In this document: positions 35,117 through 43,855 of the stretch, in pieces
Position numbering within the stretch: position 1 is the stretch's first letter
How the letters are laid out: each line of letters begins with the position of its first letter
Source of the DNA: Pseudomonas sp. B21-015
GTDB taxonomy: Bacteria > Pseudomonadota > Gammaproteobacteria > Pseudomonadales > Pseudomonadaceae
Direction: 5' to 3'
NCBI RefSeq assembly: GCF_024749285.1
Contig: NZ_CP087196.1
Location: 3,038,001 to 3,102,000, forward strand
DNA length: 64,000 nucleotides
The notes under the pieces: generated by a model
Seen by the model: the letters and a program-made list of their open reading frames with translations, nothing else
Database searches by the model: none
Told to the model about the DNA's origin: nothing
Program-made: the position numbers and the translations under genes

Positions 35117-36778
35117 GTCCAGAGTGTGTAAAAACGCTTTCGCAAACCCTTGCTATGATTTCTGAGGATTTCATCGCAGGGACCGCCCATGAAGCGCTTT
35201 ATCCAAGGTGAACATCGAGGCCAAGGTACCTTCCTTCCGGAGAGCCTCGACGATTACGTCAGCGATACCAATCCGGTGCGCGTAGTCGACGTCTTTGTCG
35301 ACGAACTCGACCTGGTCAAACTGGGTTTCGAGGGCGCCATACCGGCTGATACTGGCCGGCCTGCTTACCACCCCGCGATCCTCCTGAAGATTTACATCTA
35401 CGGCTATCTCAACCGCATTCAGTCGAGCCGGCGCCTGGAGCGAGAAGCCCAGCGTAATGTCGAATTGATGTGGCTAACCGGGCGTTTGATGCCGGACTTC
35501 AAGACCATCGCCAACTTCCGAAAAGACAACAGCAAGGCCATCCGAGGCGTCTGTCGCCAGTTCGTTGTGCTGTGTCAGCAGTTGGGACTGTTCGGAGAAC
35601 ATCTGGTCGCCATCGATGGCAGCAAATTCAAAGCAGTCAACAACCGCGACCGCAATTTCACCAGCGCCAAACTGAAGCGGCGAATGGAAGAAATTGAATC
35701 GAGCATCAATCGTTACCTGACGGCACTCGATGCTGCCGATCGGCAAGAACCAACAGCTTCCGAGCCCAGTGCTGTGAGGCTGGAAGAGAAAATCGCCAAG
35801 CTCAAAACTCAAATGAAAGAGCTTCAGGCGATCGAAATCCAGCTCAATGAATCTCCGGATAAACAGGTCTCACTGACCGATCCAGACAGCCGCTCCATGA
35901 TGACGCGCGGCACGGGAATCGTCGGCTACAACGTGCAAACAGCGGTCGATACCCAGCACCATTTGATCGTTGCCCATGAGGTGACCAACGTCGGTTCTGA
36001 CCCGATCAACTCAGCTCGATGGCCAAGCAGGCCCGCGAAGCGATGGCGTCAGAAACGCTTTCGGTAGTGGCTGACAGAGGTTACTTCAAAAGCGAAGAAA
36101 TCCTGGCTTGCCACGATGCAGGTATCACCGCCTATGTGCCCAAGCCGATGACCTCTGGAGCCAAAGCAGACGGGCGTTTCAATAACGATGCCTTCATCTA
36201 TGACGCGGCAAAAAACGAATACATTTGCCCGGCTGGAGAGGCGCTGATCTGGCGCTATACCAACGTTGAAAAAGGCCTGACGTTGCACCGTTACTGGAGT
36301 TCAAAATGCCGGGGTTGCGCAATGAAACCGCAGTGCACACCGAGCACGGAACGGCGGGTTCGACGCTGGGAGCATGAAGCCGTCCTGGAGGAAATGCAGA
36401 ACAGGCTGAGCAACGCGCCGGACATGATGCGGATCCGAAAACGGACTGTTGAGCATCCCTTCGGGACGCTCAAACAATGGATGGGTGCAACGCACTTCCT
36501 GTCGCGCAAGCTCAACGGGGTCAGTGCAGAGATGAGTCTGAACGTGCTCGCCTACAATTTGAAAAGGGTCATGAAAATCATCGGCACCGCTGGTTTGATG
36601 AAAGCGTTAGCGGCGTAAAAACCGCTCTTTTTGCCCCATCCAAAGGACTTTCAGAGGTTGTTGAGCCGTTTAGCTGTTCCTCAAAACGTCGTGATGTTGA
36701 TCAGTTTGCGAAACGAAAGCACAGGCTGCTGACGTCGATACAGAAAACTCAATCTGACGTTTTTACACACTCTGGGCC
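35117..36778 (+). mobile_element. IS1182-family-like insertion sequence
   Basis: About 1.66 kb bounded by inverted repeats: CCAGAGTGTGTAAAAACG at 35119-35136 and its exact complement at 36758-36775, probably extending two bases outward as GGYCC. It carries one transposase gene in two frames. No obvious target duplication is seen next to the ends, so the insertion may be old or have lost flanking DNA. Confidence 0.85.
35189..36618 (+). pseudogene. IS1182-family transposase, frameshifted
   Basis: The first part (MKRFIQGEHRGQGTFLPESL) contains the DDE-transposase N-terminus and the GSKFKAVNNRDRNFT catalytic region. Translation leaves the correct frame at about 36001-36005, where GACCCGATCAA replaces an expected GACCGCGATCAA-like sequence (one base short). 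The rest continues in another frame from about 36004 (MAKQAREAMASETLSVVADR; then YFKSEEI, the HPFGTLKQWMG C-box and MSLNVLAYNLKRV). A single-base loss most likely inactivates it; this family is normally one frame without programmed frameshifting. Confidence 0.85.
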
Positions 36779-36903
36779 AAAAGCGGTCATCCAAAATGCT
36801 AATACCTGCCACACAGGAAGCAGCGACTCTAACTCCGTGCAGCGTTCAAGCTGCTTGTGGTAAAGGCTATGTGGAAGAGCCGACTCTTCGCTCTGAGTTA
36901 ACG

Positions 36904-36929
36904 AAAAGCCACTCTCACGAGTGGCTTTT
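36904..36929. terminator. Bidirectional terminator
   Basis: AAAAGCCACTC/GAGTGGCTTTT stem with a TCAC loop and T-runs on both strands, between the IS element and the leftward MFS gene. Confidence 0.85.
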
Positions 36930-36973
36930 CTTTCTGCAGATTACTCTGAGCAGGGCGCGTCACAGCAGGGACT

Positions 36974-38182
36974 TCATACCGAGTACGATGCCGCAAGCGA
37001 GTGCTCTCGCATCTGTCGATACCCCCAAATAGTTACTAGCAATACAGCGGCTCCGGCTGCCAGAGCAACGCTAAACCCATAGCGAGCACCTTCCATATCC
37101 ACGAGTTGGCCCGACGCCGCAGCACCCATCGCCACCCCAACATTCAAGCCTGCCAGTAGCCAGGTCATGCCTTCGGTCAATTGTCGTTCCGGCACAATTC
37201 GCTCAACCAAGGACATTGCCACAATCATGGTGGGCGCAAAGAATAACCCGGCCACCAACACTGCTCCCGAGAGGCTGGCAATGTTACCAGCCATCAACAA
37301 GGGCAGTGTCGTTGCGGCAGTTGCAAGGCCACCCAACAGCAAGAGTTTGTGCAACGGCGTTTTCAGTTTTAGCGCACCGAACAACAAGCCCGCGGCGCAC
37401 GAGCCGATGGCGTAACAGGACAACACAATACTGGCCGCCGCCGGACTGCCCATTTGTTCAGCGAACGCGACACTCACGATATCGACCGTTCCAACGATGA
37501 CGCCCATCGCGACCATCAGCAATGTTAATAGTCGGACGTCCGCCAGACGAAAGATTGAGGTTGTTCGCGTGCTCTTTTGTTCAGCGGATTCTACTGGCGG
37601 ATCGGTGGATACTTGTGCTGCCAAAGCAAGTGCGCCAATCGCCAGCAGTACAACTGCCGCTAACGGTCCTGCCTGGGGGAAGACGGCCACACTCAAACCA
37701 ACAGAAATCGGGGGGCCTGCAATAAATGTCACTTCGTCCAGCACGGTTTCGAGTGAGTAAGCTGTTTGCAGGTGCGGCTTGCCCCTGTAGATCGCAGTCC
37801 AGCGAGCGCGGACCATGGCCGACATGCTCGGCATGAAGCCCGCTAACACAGCGGCCACGAACAAAGTCCAATCGGGCGTATGCCAGTAAGTACAGGCAAG
37901 CAGTAGAAGAATACCCAAAACGCTGATACCAGCAGACAAGGGCAGTACCCTGCGCTGACCGTATCGATCCACCATGCGTGAAACTTGCGGTGACATCAAT
38001 GCATACGTCAGGACGAAGGTGGCAGAAACCGCGCCTGCCAGTGCGTAGCTGCCCCGCAACTGCGAAAGCATGGTGATGATGCCGATACCTGTCATGGGGA
38101 GCGGCAAACGGGCGAGGAGGCCTGCCAGGGAGAATCCCTTGGTGCCGGGGGCTTGGAACAGTATTCGGTACGGATTGGCCAT
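36974..38182 (-). CDS. MFS transporter
   Basis: A 402-residue inner-membrane protein with about 12 hydrophobic segments in two six-helix halves and a basic loop after helix 2 (SRMVDRYGQRRVLPLSAG), the major facilitator signature. The loop at about 190-205 separates the halves. It is divergent from a TetR-family gene across a 50-bp palindrome, so it is probably a regulated exporter. Substrate unknown. Confidence 0.85.
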   Translation of the reverse strand: MANPYRILFQAPGTKGFSLAGLLARLPLPMTGIGIITMLSQLRGSYALAGAVSATFVLTYALMSPQVSRMVDRYGQRRVLPLSAGISVLGILLLLACTYWHTPDWTLFVAAVLAGFMPSMSAMVRARWTAIYRGKPHLQTAYSLETVLDEVTFIAGPPISVGLSVAVFPQAGPLAAVVLLAIGALALAAQVSTDPPVESAEQKSTRTTSIFRLADVRLLTLLMVAMGVIVGTVDIVSVAFAEQMGSPAAASIVLSCYAIGSCAAGLLFGALKLKTPLHKLLLLGGLATAATTLPLLMAGNIASLSGAVLVAGLFFAPTMIVAMSLVERIVPERQLTEGMTWLLAGLNVGVAMGAAASGQLVDMEGARYGFSVALAAGAAVLLVTIWGYRQMREHSLAASYSV

Positions 38183-38240
38183 GCTCGATACTCCTTATCG
38201 AATGAGTTCAGCTTGTCGGGGCGTCGCTGAACTGTGAATA

Positions 38241-38290
38241 TACATTCACTGCGTATGATTAAAATCCTATAATCATACGCAGTGAATGTA
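38241..38290. promoter_or_regulatory. Palindromic operator between MFS and tetR genes
   Basis: Two exact 20-base inverted arms, TACATTCACTGCGTATGATT at 38241-38260 and its complement at 38271-38290, separated by ten bases. It is the only strong symmetry in the divergent promoter region and is the likely TetR-family operator controlling both genes. Confidence 0.8.
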
Positions 38291-38316
38291 AATGGCTTGT
38301 TGGTCTGGGAGATATC

Positions 38317-38898
38317 ATGGTTCGACGTACACGCGCTGATATGGAAGAAACACGTACCACGCTGCTGAAGACCGCGCGCCAGGTTTTCAGCGAACATGGA
38401 TATGCCGAAACGTCCATGGATGATTTGACAGCGCTGGCTGGCCTGACGAGGGGCGCGCTTTACCATCATTTCGGCGACAAGAAAGGTTTACTCACGGCTG
38501 TGGTCGCTCAAATTGATGCGGAGATGGACACGCGGCTACAAGTGATTTCGGACAGTACAGACAACGCATGGGAGGCTTTCAGAGACCGCTGTCGCATGTA
38601 CCTGGAAATGGCACAGGAGCCTGAAATACAGCGCATCGTATTGCGGGATGCGCGCGCTGTTCTGGGTAGCTCCCCACCAGAAGCGCATCGGCACTGTGCA
38701 GCCTCCCTACAAAAGATGCTTGAGCAACTGATGCTGCAAGAGACGGTTGTACAAACCGATCCCGAAGCATTGGCGATGCTGATCCATGGTGCCTTGTGCG
38801 AAGCAGCATTCTGGATCGCAGAAGCTGAGCCAGGTTCAGGCAGGCTGTTGCAGGCCCTGGGGGCACTTGAGCTTCTGCTTAAGGGCGTCCGTAGCTGA
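38317..38898 (+). CDS. TetR-family repressor
   Basis: A 193-residue regulator with an N-terminal HTH (about residues 12-58: TLLKTARQVFSEHGYAETSM, then LAGLTRGALYHHFGDKKGL) and an all-helical ligand domain. It is preceded by GGGAGA and divergent from the MFS gene. It probably represses both until an effector binds. Confidence 0.9.
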   Translation: MVRRTRADMEETRTTLLKTARQVFSEHGYAETSMDDLTALAGLTRGALYHHFGDKKGLLTAVVAQIDAEMDTRLQVISDSTDNAWEAFRDRCRMYLEMAQEPEIQRIVLRDARAVLGSSPPEAHRHCAASLQKMLEQLMLQETVVQTDPEALAMLIHGALCEAAFWIAEAEPGSGRLLQALGALELLLKGVRS

Positions 38899-39529
38899 AA
38901 TCAGGAGCATAGGGGGCGGAGCCCAGTGTGGGTAATACAGTGCGGTTGATAATGGGGTGTTCTTCCCAGACGACGAATTCTTCATGGAGTTTTCGTGGTA
39001 GAGCAAAAAAGAAGGGCGTAATCATTGCATCAGCATCACACCGAAGTGGCCTAACACCGATATCCATCTAGACGCAGATGGCAACATCTACATGCGAAAA
39101 GAGAGCGGTACTGACGTAGACAGGTTGAAAGAGTGTCAATGGGGCCGAGCCAAGCCTTAGGTTGATGCCTGTGTTGCGGGCTGAAGTAAGCTGGCTGCTC
39201 GCTCACACCAAAGAACTGTCATCCTGCGCGGCGGTAAAACGGAGGGTAAGAGCGAGTGAATTCTACGGTATGAGTCGTCCTTGATTTAGTAGACACCTCC
39301 GACCGGCGGCTAATGGCTGACTCCGGCCTGTTGTGACCGGCAGAAGTCGACCACAAGCAGTCGGTGGACAGGCTAGTGGCAAATAGGTGGTGTCCTGCTA
39401 CCCTCTTTACCGTAGTCGGGCTTGCCGTCACCCCAGTCGCGTTTCCCCCCGATAGATCTCGCGCTTACCGCGACAAGATCGCGACAAGATCGCGACAAGA
39501 AACCCGACATGGCATTTCACCTAATTGTA
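38899..39529. other. Gene-poor interval with fragments
   Basis: 630 bases without a gene I can support. A plus-strand open stretch ending at about 39160 (PKWPNTDIHLDADGNIYMRK) may be the tail of a lost gene. Imperfect short repeats (TAGTAGACACC near 39286, GGTGTCC near 39390) resemble degraded IS3-type ends. Three tandem CGCGACAAGAT-like units occur at 39468-39500. Confidence 0.4.
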
Positions 39530-39536
39530 GTTAGGC
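39530..39536 (+). other. Integron-type core site before cassette 1
   Basis: GTTAGGC fits the GTTRRRY core at which integron cassettes join. It lies 16 bases before the HEPN gene start, and a matching attC follows that gene. Confidence 0.5.
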
Positions 39537-39551
39537 ATTCAAGGAGAAAGT

Positions 39552-40016
39552 ATGTCGACGCATTTAGACACACTGGCATTCAGTTTTTTCAAGCTTTTCG
39601 CGCAATATGAATACGCATTGAAAGCAATGCAGTTTGCTCGTTCTGGTTCCGGTGGCCAAGCAGAGCCAGATTGGGATAAATTTTCTAATGAAATTGGACT
39701 CTTGGTATTGGGCGAAGCGAGCGAAGATCTCACAGGTGCTATTAATTATCTATTCGAGCACCCGCCTAAGAAGCAGGTGATCTACGAGGGAGCTCTTTCT
39801 TGGCAAGAAGTACCAAACAACGAAAGATCACCACAAGTACTTTTCTCCCACATCAGAAGAGTTAGAAATAATTTATATCACGGTGGTAAATTCAATGGTC
39901 GGTGGTTTGACCCGGATCGTAGCGAACAGTTAATTGGTAAATCCTTAGTCGTGCTTAGAGCGCTACAAGAAAAGCATGCTGAGTTGGCTGAGGCTATTCA
40001 TGGCAATCATGCCTGA
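39552..40016 (+). CDS. HEPN-domain protein in a gene cassette, 154 aa
   Basis: A 154-residue helical protein preceded by AAGGAGAAAG. The segment RRVRNNLYHGGKFNGRWFDP contains the RxxxxH motif (RNNLYH) that defines HEPN-superfamily ribonucleases and toxins. The C-terminal helix (SLVVLRALQEKHAELAEA) closes the domain. An attC recombination site starts at its stop codon. HEPN proteins act as RNases in toxin-antitoxin and defence systems; no partner antitoxin is obvious, so activity is uncertain. Confidence 0.7.
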   Translation: MSTHLDTLAFSFFKLFAQYEYALKAMQFARSGSGGQAEPDWDKFSNEIGLLVLGEASEDLTGAINYLFEHPPKKQVIYEGALSWQEVPNNERSPQVLFSHIRRVRNNLYHGGKFNGRWFDPDRSEQLIGKSLVVLRALQEKHAELAEAIHGNHA

Positions 40017-40087
40017 CAAACGGTTCAAGACGTTCGCTTCGCTCACTCGGGACCGCGTTCCGCGGCCCCTTAACCTGAACGTTAGCC
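40011..40087 (+). other. attC site (integron 59-base element)
   Basis: GCCTGAC (R'') at the gene end, GGTTCAAG (L''), an inverted-repeat GC-rich middle, CCTGAAC (L') and GTTAGCC (R') give the full imperfect palindrome of an attC, 77 bases long. It overlaps the stop of the HEPN gene and is followed by another gene in cassette orientation. No integron integrase is in the window. Confidence 0.75.
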
Positions 40088-40113
40088 TACAGAGAGAGTG
40101 TTAGGATAGCGCC

Positions 40114-40473
40114 ATGAAATCTCGATGCCCTAGCTGTGGTTGTATCGCAGACAAGCTTCCGCCAAGCCTTAGGTGTCCTAAATGCGACGATTTTTCCCAC
40201 GACTGGCTGATTTATGATTGGGAAAGCTTTGCTTCAATGAAGCGTCGACATATTAGATATAACCTATTCATTATTGGCATAGCTCTAATTAATTTATTTG
40301 TGGCGATCACCTTGAAATCAACAGATGCGTTTCAATGGTTGTTCAGCTTATTATTTATTCCAGCCATTATCAGTTTGTTTTATTGTCGAAAACAGCTTGA
40401 AAGTGAATCGGAGTATGAGGGGCATAGAGGCAGGGCTTTACTTTTCTGGCTTTTCGGTTTCGGGAGTATCTAA
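40114..40473 (+). CDS. Zinc-ribbon membrane protein in a gene cassette, 119 aa
   Basis: Residues 5-25 form a CxxC...CxxC zinc ribbon (CPSCGC, CPKCDD). They are followed by two hydrophobic segments at about 48-66 (NLFIIGIALINLFVAITL) and 73-90 (FQWLFSLLFIPAIISLFYC), and perhaps a third at the end (ALLFWLFGFGS). It starts 27 bases after the attC core site and ends 3 bases before a partial inverse core GGCTAAC. Function unknown; small membrane proteins are common in cassettes. Confidence 0.65.
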   Translation: MKSRCPSCGCIADKLPPSLRCPKCDDFSHDWLIYDWESFASMKRRHIRYNLFIIGIALINLFVAITLKSTDAFQWLFSLLFIPAIISLFYCRKQLESESEYEGHRGRALLFWLFGFGSI

Positions 40474-40476
40474 AGC

Positions 40477-40483
40477 GGCTAAC
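40477..40483 (+). other. Partial attC of cassette 2
   Basis: GGCTAAC fits the inverse core (RYYYAAC) right after the stop codon, but no matching GTTRRRY core with the expected spacing follows, so the attC appears truncated. The interval to 40760 holds no supported gene. Confidence 0.45.
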
Positions 40484-40760
40484 AAGTCGTATATGGACTC
40501 TCCCCGCACTTGGTAAGTTTCCAACCCTTGTCGTCAGAGTGATTACATTCGTCTATCTGGCCGGTGTTGGGCTTGCTCGCCCTGGCCACTCTGTAGTTCG
40601 CGCAACGGGGGCCAGTCGTTCATGGACGATGGCAGGTAGCTTCCAGCAGTGAACGACCGTAAAGGGCCGTTATCTGCCTGTTGCATCTCTGCCGCCTACT
40701 AGTCAAGTCGGACGCAAGTGATGGTCAGCACACCGGGTGGAGTCAGTGACGACAGAAGGA

Positions 40761-41471
40761 CTAGCTCACCTCGTACGCATTACTCGGCTCAGTCGGATTG
40801 GTCAGGATCACTTTGTCCCAACGATGATTGAGGAGCGGAAAGGTTCGGAACTCCTCCTTTTCTTCATCACTTAGCCCATGGCTAATATAATCCAGAAGAA
40901 CAAGCCACCATACTTTGTACTTTTGGCGATAAGGCGCGATCTTTTCTTCTTTTTCAGTGATCACGATTGCCAAGTTACGGTGGAGCTCGGACAAGACAAA
41001 TCCGCCAGCATCAAGGTCAATTACAGAGCCCACCCGAAATGTTGAAGGTAAGAGCTGGCCCGCTCGCTTGAGGTCAATTTGCATGGTAGGTGTGACCTGA
41101 ATCTTTCGGGGAAGACACTCTGGCTCCCGAAGGAATTCTTCAAGAGAGCGCCGAATTTCCGGTGCAAGCTTTCCCCATGGTTGCAAAGGGCGACTAATTT
41201 TAAAACGGACAAACCATGACTCCTGAGGTGGAGTGGGGCCGATCGTATCCAAGAGCTTTTCTATACCTTGCCAGATAGGAATGGACACTTCCTCTAAGCC
41301 TTGCTTTTTCCCCGACTTAATGACGTGGTTCTGATTAAGGCGGCGTACTTCGACAGCGATACTTCCGTTGATAAGGAAGTCAGGTGGAACTTTTCCATCA
41401 GGCTCGTGGACTACATTCTTGTAGCCAAGCGAGTTAAGGTACTGTTTAGCGAGGATTTCGTCCTGATTCAT
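40761..41471 (-). CDS. Uncharacterised protein, possible PD-(D/E)xK nuclease fold, 236 aa
   Basis: The ATG follows GGGAGA. Near the N-terminus, PPDFLINGSIAVEVRRLN has the spacing of a PD-(D/E)xK core (PD, then VEVRR where the Lys would be Arg), after helix 1 (DEILAKQYLNSLGY). The remainder is mixed alpha/beta with a Trp-rich KYKVWWLVLLDYISHGL. No partner methyltransferase is nearby. The nuclease idea is tentative because the Lys is replaced; otherwise unknown. Confidence 0.6.
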   Translation of the reverse strand: MNQDEILAKQYLNSLGYKNVVHEPDGKVPPDFLINGSIAVEVRRLNQNHVIKSGKKQGLEEVSIPIWQGIEKLLDTIGPTPPQESWFVRFKISRPLQPWGKLAPEIRRSLEEFLREPECLPRKIQVTPTMQIDLKRAGQLLPSTFRVGSVIDLDAGGFVLSELHRNLAIVITEKEEKIAPYRQKYKVWWLVLLDYISHGLSDEEKEEFRTFPLLNHRWDKVILTNPTEPSNAYEVS

Positions 41472-42131
41472 AAAAGTATCTCCCTTGAGTCACCATAGAC
41501 AGAAATCGTACCACTCTGCTCGATCAATTCCGACATCAGACCAAGCAGCTATTCATTCACCAAAGCAGGCGCTGACCACGGATGGAAATCGCCTCTATAC
41601 AGGTAATTCGAGGTCCGGCGCAGGGCCATATACGGGAGGGGGGGCGGATTGGTCGTTGCTCCGTAACTCGCCACCAGGCAACGTAACCTAGACAGTTGGT
41701 GCTGCTCGATAAAGCCATGGGTAGGGGAGGTCAAAAGTCTGGAGCCTTCGCCTCAAAGACCGGTCCCTGCCGGTTTCAACCATAAATTCGTAGTTTTTTT
41801 GGAAAATCGCCGTCTTGGATGAGCATGAGGGAGTGCCGGGAGGTGCTGCGTCAAAAGTCTGAGCGTTCGCAGTATCGGCTTGCGCGCCCAAGCTATTTTT
41901 CAATTCTCTTCAAAATTTGCATTCCTAACCACCATCCCAAAACGGGGAGAGCGATTATGATCACAAGTGCCACCTTGCGACGGCGAAACGGGGGGAGGGC
42001 GTCGGCACGATAAGCGACCGGCTTGGAGGCGGAGAAGACGAGGGTACTTCCCGTTTTAGGTATACGTTTAGGTATACATACTGAGATGAATAATAGATAA
42101 ATCCAGTAAAATAGCGGCCTTTAGGCGGTAT
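41472..42131. other. Gene-poor interval with a C-terminal gene fragment
   Basis: 660 bases without an intact gene. On the minus strand a reading frame ending at 41893 (KVALVIIIALPVLGWWLGMQ, then ILKRIEK) looks like the last membrane helix of a lost protein; no start is visible. An 11-base TTTAGGTATAC repeats in tandem near 42056-42077. A GTCAAAAGTCTG motif occurs twice (near 41731 and 41849). Confidence 0.4.
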
Positions 42132-42154
42132 GTTCGACCCCGGCTTCGGCACCA
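42132..42154 (+). other. Degenerate tRNA-Leu 3'-end copy (right attachment site)
   Basis: GTTCGACCCCGGCTTCGGCA plus CCAT matches the 3' end of tRNA-Leu at 7790-7814 with one substitution and one missing G. A terminator-like hairpin CAAGGGTTTGC/GCAAACCCTTG (42163-42198) follows, as at the left end. It marks the far end of the first island or an older insertion. Confidence 0.65.
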
Positions 42155-42169
42155 TCTAAAATCAAGGGT

Positions 42170-42223
42170 TTGCGGGCGAAAGCTGATGCAAACCCTTGTT
42201 TGTTTCTGGTCAGCTATTTTGGA
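42170..42223 (+). repeat. 54-bp direct repeat, left copy
   Basis: Begins TTGCGGGCGAAAGCTGATGC. It is repeated with 3 changes at 44513-44566. The two copies bracket the integrase remnant and the 42.5-44.4 kb genes. Confidence 0.8.
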
Positions 42224-42236
42224 GTTGGTCCGCAAT

Positions 42237-42338
42237 TCACTTGGCAGGAGTGACTTTCTTGCCCAAGCGATTACGGATGTATTGCTCTGTCATCATCACG
42301 GTCGGATGCCCAAGTTGATCTCTCGCCTGCATGATGTC
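42237..42338 (-). pseudogene. Integrase C-terminal remnant
   Basis: The minus frame ending at 42237 reads DIMQARDQLGHPTVMMTEQY and continues IRNRLGKKVTPAK, closely matching the end of the intact integrase at 7907 (EARDQLGHTTVGMTEQYIRM). Upstream the frame is broken by a stop and a shift; a neighbouring frame shows LVAKTARR, similar to the LRAKAATD box. It is the residue of a second, related integrase that used the same tRNA. Confidence 0.75.
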
Positions 42339-42568
42339 ACCAGGAGACTACGCCGCGCCGTTTTGGCCACCAGAGCCGATAGCGACCGTAGTTGTGGCTG
42401 ATCCTGAGGCCCGATCCGCCCAGCAGTGTGAACGATGGCTAGGCCAAATCATGATGGGGGGAGGGTTATGTCGGTGTGTGCCTGAAGCCTTACCAGTTCA
42501 GCGGTTGGAACAAGAGCGCCCCAAACTTTGCCTTGCTGCGACCACGGTGATTGATCGGGAGTGGGGTT

Positions 42569-42679
42569 ATGAAGGTGTTGTTGATCGGGGTGATAGTGGC
42601 ACTGGTGGGATGTGCCAGCCGGGAACCGGAAGTGCGCTGGCTGAGCGTCGGCAGCGCATTGGATACGAGCGGGACCTGA
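42569..42679 (+). CDS. Putative small lipoprotein, 36 aa
   Basis: Starts MKVLLIGVIVALVGCASREP with GGGAGTGGGG upstream. LVGC is a good lipobox, giving a mature peptide of about 22 residues. It is embedded in a longer open frame (42331-42723), an arrangement reminiscent of nested phage spanin genes, but the product is short and may be a truncated remnant. Confidence 0.4.
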   Translation: MKVLLIGVIVALVGCASREPEVRWLSVGSALDTSGT

Positions 42680-42895
42680 TTGCAACGGCTGACGCCTGCC
42701 GCAATATTCAGGCGGGCTGGTAGTGCTCGGCAGCGTGCATTGCCAAATAGGCTTTGAGGTTTTCGTCACTGCGCTTCGAGATTTGACCCAACGCATGCTC
42801 AACGAATTGTCGGAATCACCAACGATGACCAGCATCATGTAAGATGCTGGTCACGTAGTGCATGCGCTTGAAGTTATTCAACGCATTTTTTGATG

Positions 42896-43168
42896 TTATT
42901 GATTGTTTGATGCGAGCGGTTTAAGAGTTTGACCACGATCTTTTACAAGGTTGTCTTCTATGACGATTTGACTGTCAAAGGCAACGTAATAGATGCCTGA
43001 TTGGGCGTGTCCTTTTATAGCCATCAAGTAACCTCTTGGATCGTTACGTCCCCATGTGTCACCGCTGCCGGGCTCTAGTGGGTAATAATTGTCACTGCCG
43101 CCTCCTGCCCATACGCTGACTGCAACTTGAACCGTTCTGCTTGCTCCGTTTGTGATCGAGATGCTCAT
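42896..43168 (-). CDS. Small beta-rich protein, 90 aa
   Basis: Begins MSISITNGASRTVQVAVSVW and continues with Gly/Ser-rich strands (PLEPGSGDTWGRNDPRGYLM). It is compact, without signal peptide or membrane segment, and looks like a single beta-sandwich domain. It is preceded by AAAAAGGATA. It lies alone in AT-rich DNA on the smaller island. I cannot name the family; similar short WGR-N-D-RG proteins are widespread, but their role is unclear to me. Confidence 0.65.
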   Translation of the reverse strand: MSISITNGASRTVQVAVSVWAGGGSDNYYPLEPGSGDTWGRNDPRGYLMAIKGHAQSGIYYVAFDSQIVIEDNLVKDRGQTLKPLASNNQ

Positions 43169-43489
43169 ATTTATATCCTTTTTGGATTGAGTATTCCATG
43201 AGTTGGCTCCCTATTTTTAAAATATAGATGCAGACTTGCCACTGCTACAGAAAAATCAGTAGTTAGGTTAACTCATTGAAACTTTCATGTATTACAGATA
43301 TTTTTATTGATCAGTGTTGGGTGTGTGAGTTCGTGGGTTAACATTTTTTATCTTGTCTCAAGTTGAGGCAAGAATTCAGTCAAGCCTGTAAACGCGCAAA
43401 TGCAAGGTGCCCTCACCTTTATGAGTTGACGATTCCGACGAGTGGTAAGGCCTTACCGATCGTCAGCGACCAATTGAGCAATTACCTTA

Positions 43490-43837
43490 TTATTCGGATA
43501 CTGTGTTTATATCCAGTCTCGAGCAAGAAATGCATTTCCTGATTGCGCCCATGAGAGAACGCGGCGTCGCCAGATCCCAAAGGGATATAGCCAGTGCCGA
43601 GCCTGTCACGGGCGATATCATTTTCTCCAGTGCGCCGTCTGACATCCTCAAAAGAACGTCCAGCGCCGTGTCTCTGCGACATGGTGCCCTGGCCAGGTGA
43701 TGTGCCACCGCTTCGACCGCTTCTTGATGCTCGTCTGACCAGAGGTCGAGAATGTTCTGTACGCGCAGTCTTGGTACTGCAGGGAGATTTGATTGTTTTC
43801 GGTCGGCAGAACGCCGAACCACTGCAGGAATATCCAA
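43490..43837 (-). CDS. Doubtful reading frame, 115 aa
   Basis: TTG start without a ribosome-binding site. The translation (LDLWSDEHQEAVEAVAHHLA; DTALDVLLRMSDGALEKMIS) looks like a helical protein, but the N-terminus is unconvincing and a stop lies shortly upstream, so it may be the tail of a broken gene. The upstream interval 43169-43489 is AT-rich and empty. Confidence 0.35.
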   Translation of the reverse strand: MDIPAVVRRSADRKQSNLPAVPRLRVQNILDLWSDEHQEAVEAVAHHLARAPCRRDTALDVLLRMSDGALEKMISPVTGSALAISLWDLATPRSLMGAIRKCISCSRLDINTVSE

Positions 43838-43855
43838 CGCTAAGTTGTTGATACA

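Noticed and set aside
36001..36021. Programmed frameshift in the transposase
   Set aside because: No slippery A-rich heptamer or downstream structure at the break, and this IS family uses a single frame; simple mutation is more likely.
39286..39396. Possible IS3-type terminal repeats
   Set aside because: Only a few matching bases, no transposase between them.
39468..39500. Tandem CGCGACAAGAT units as a CRISPR-like array
   Set aside because: Three short contiguous copies without spacers; a simple tandem duplication.
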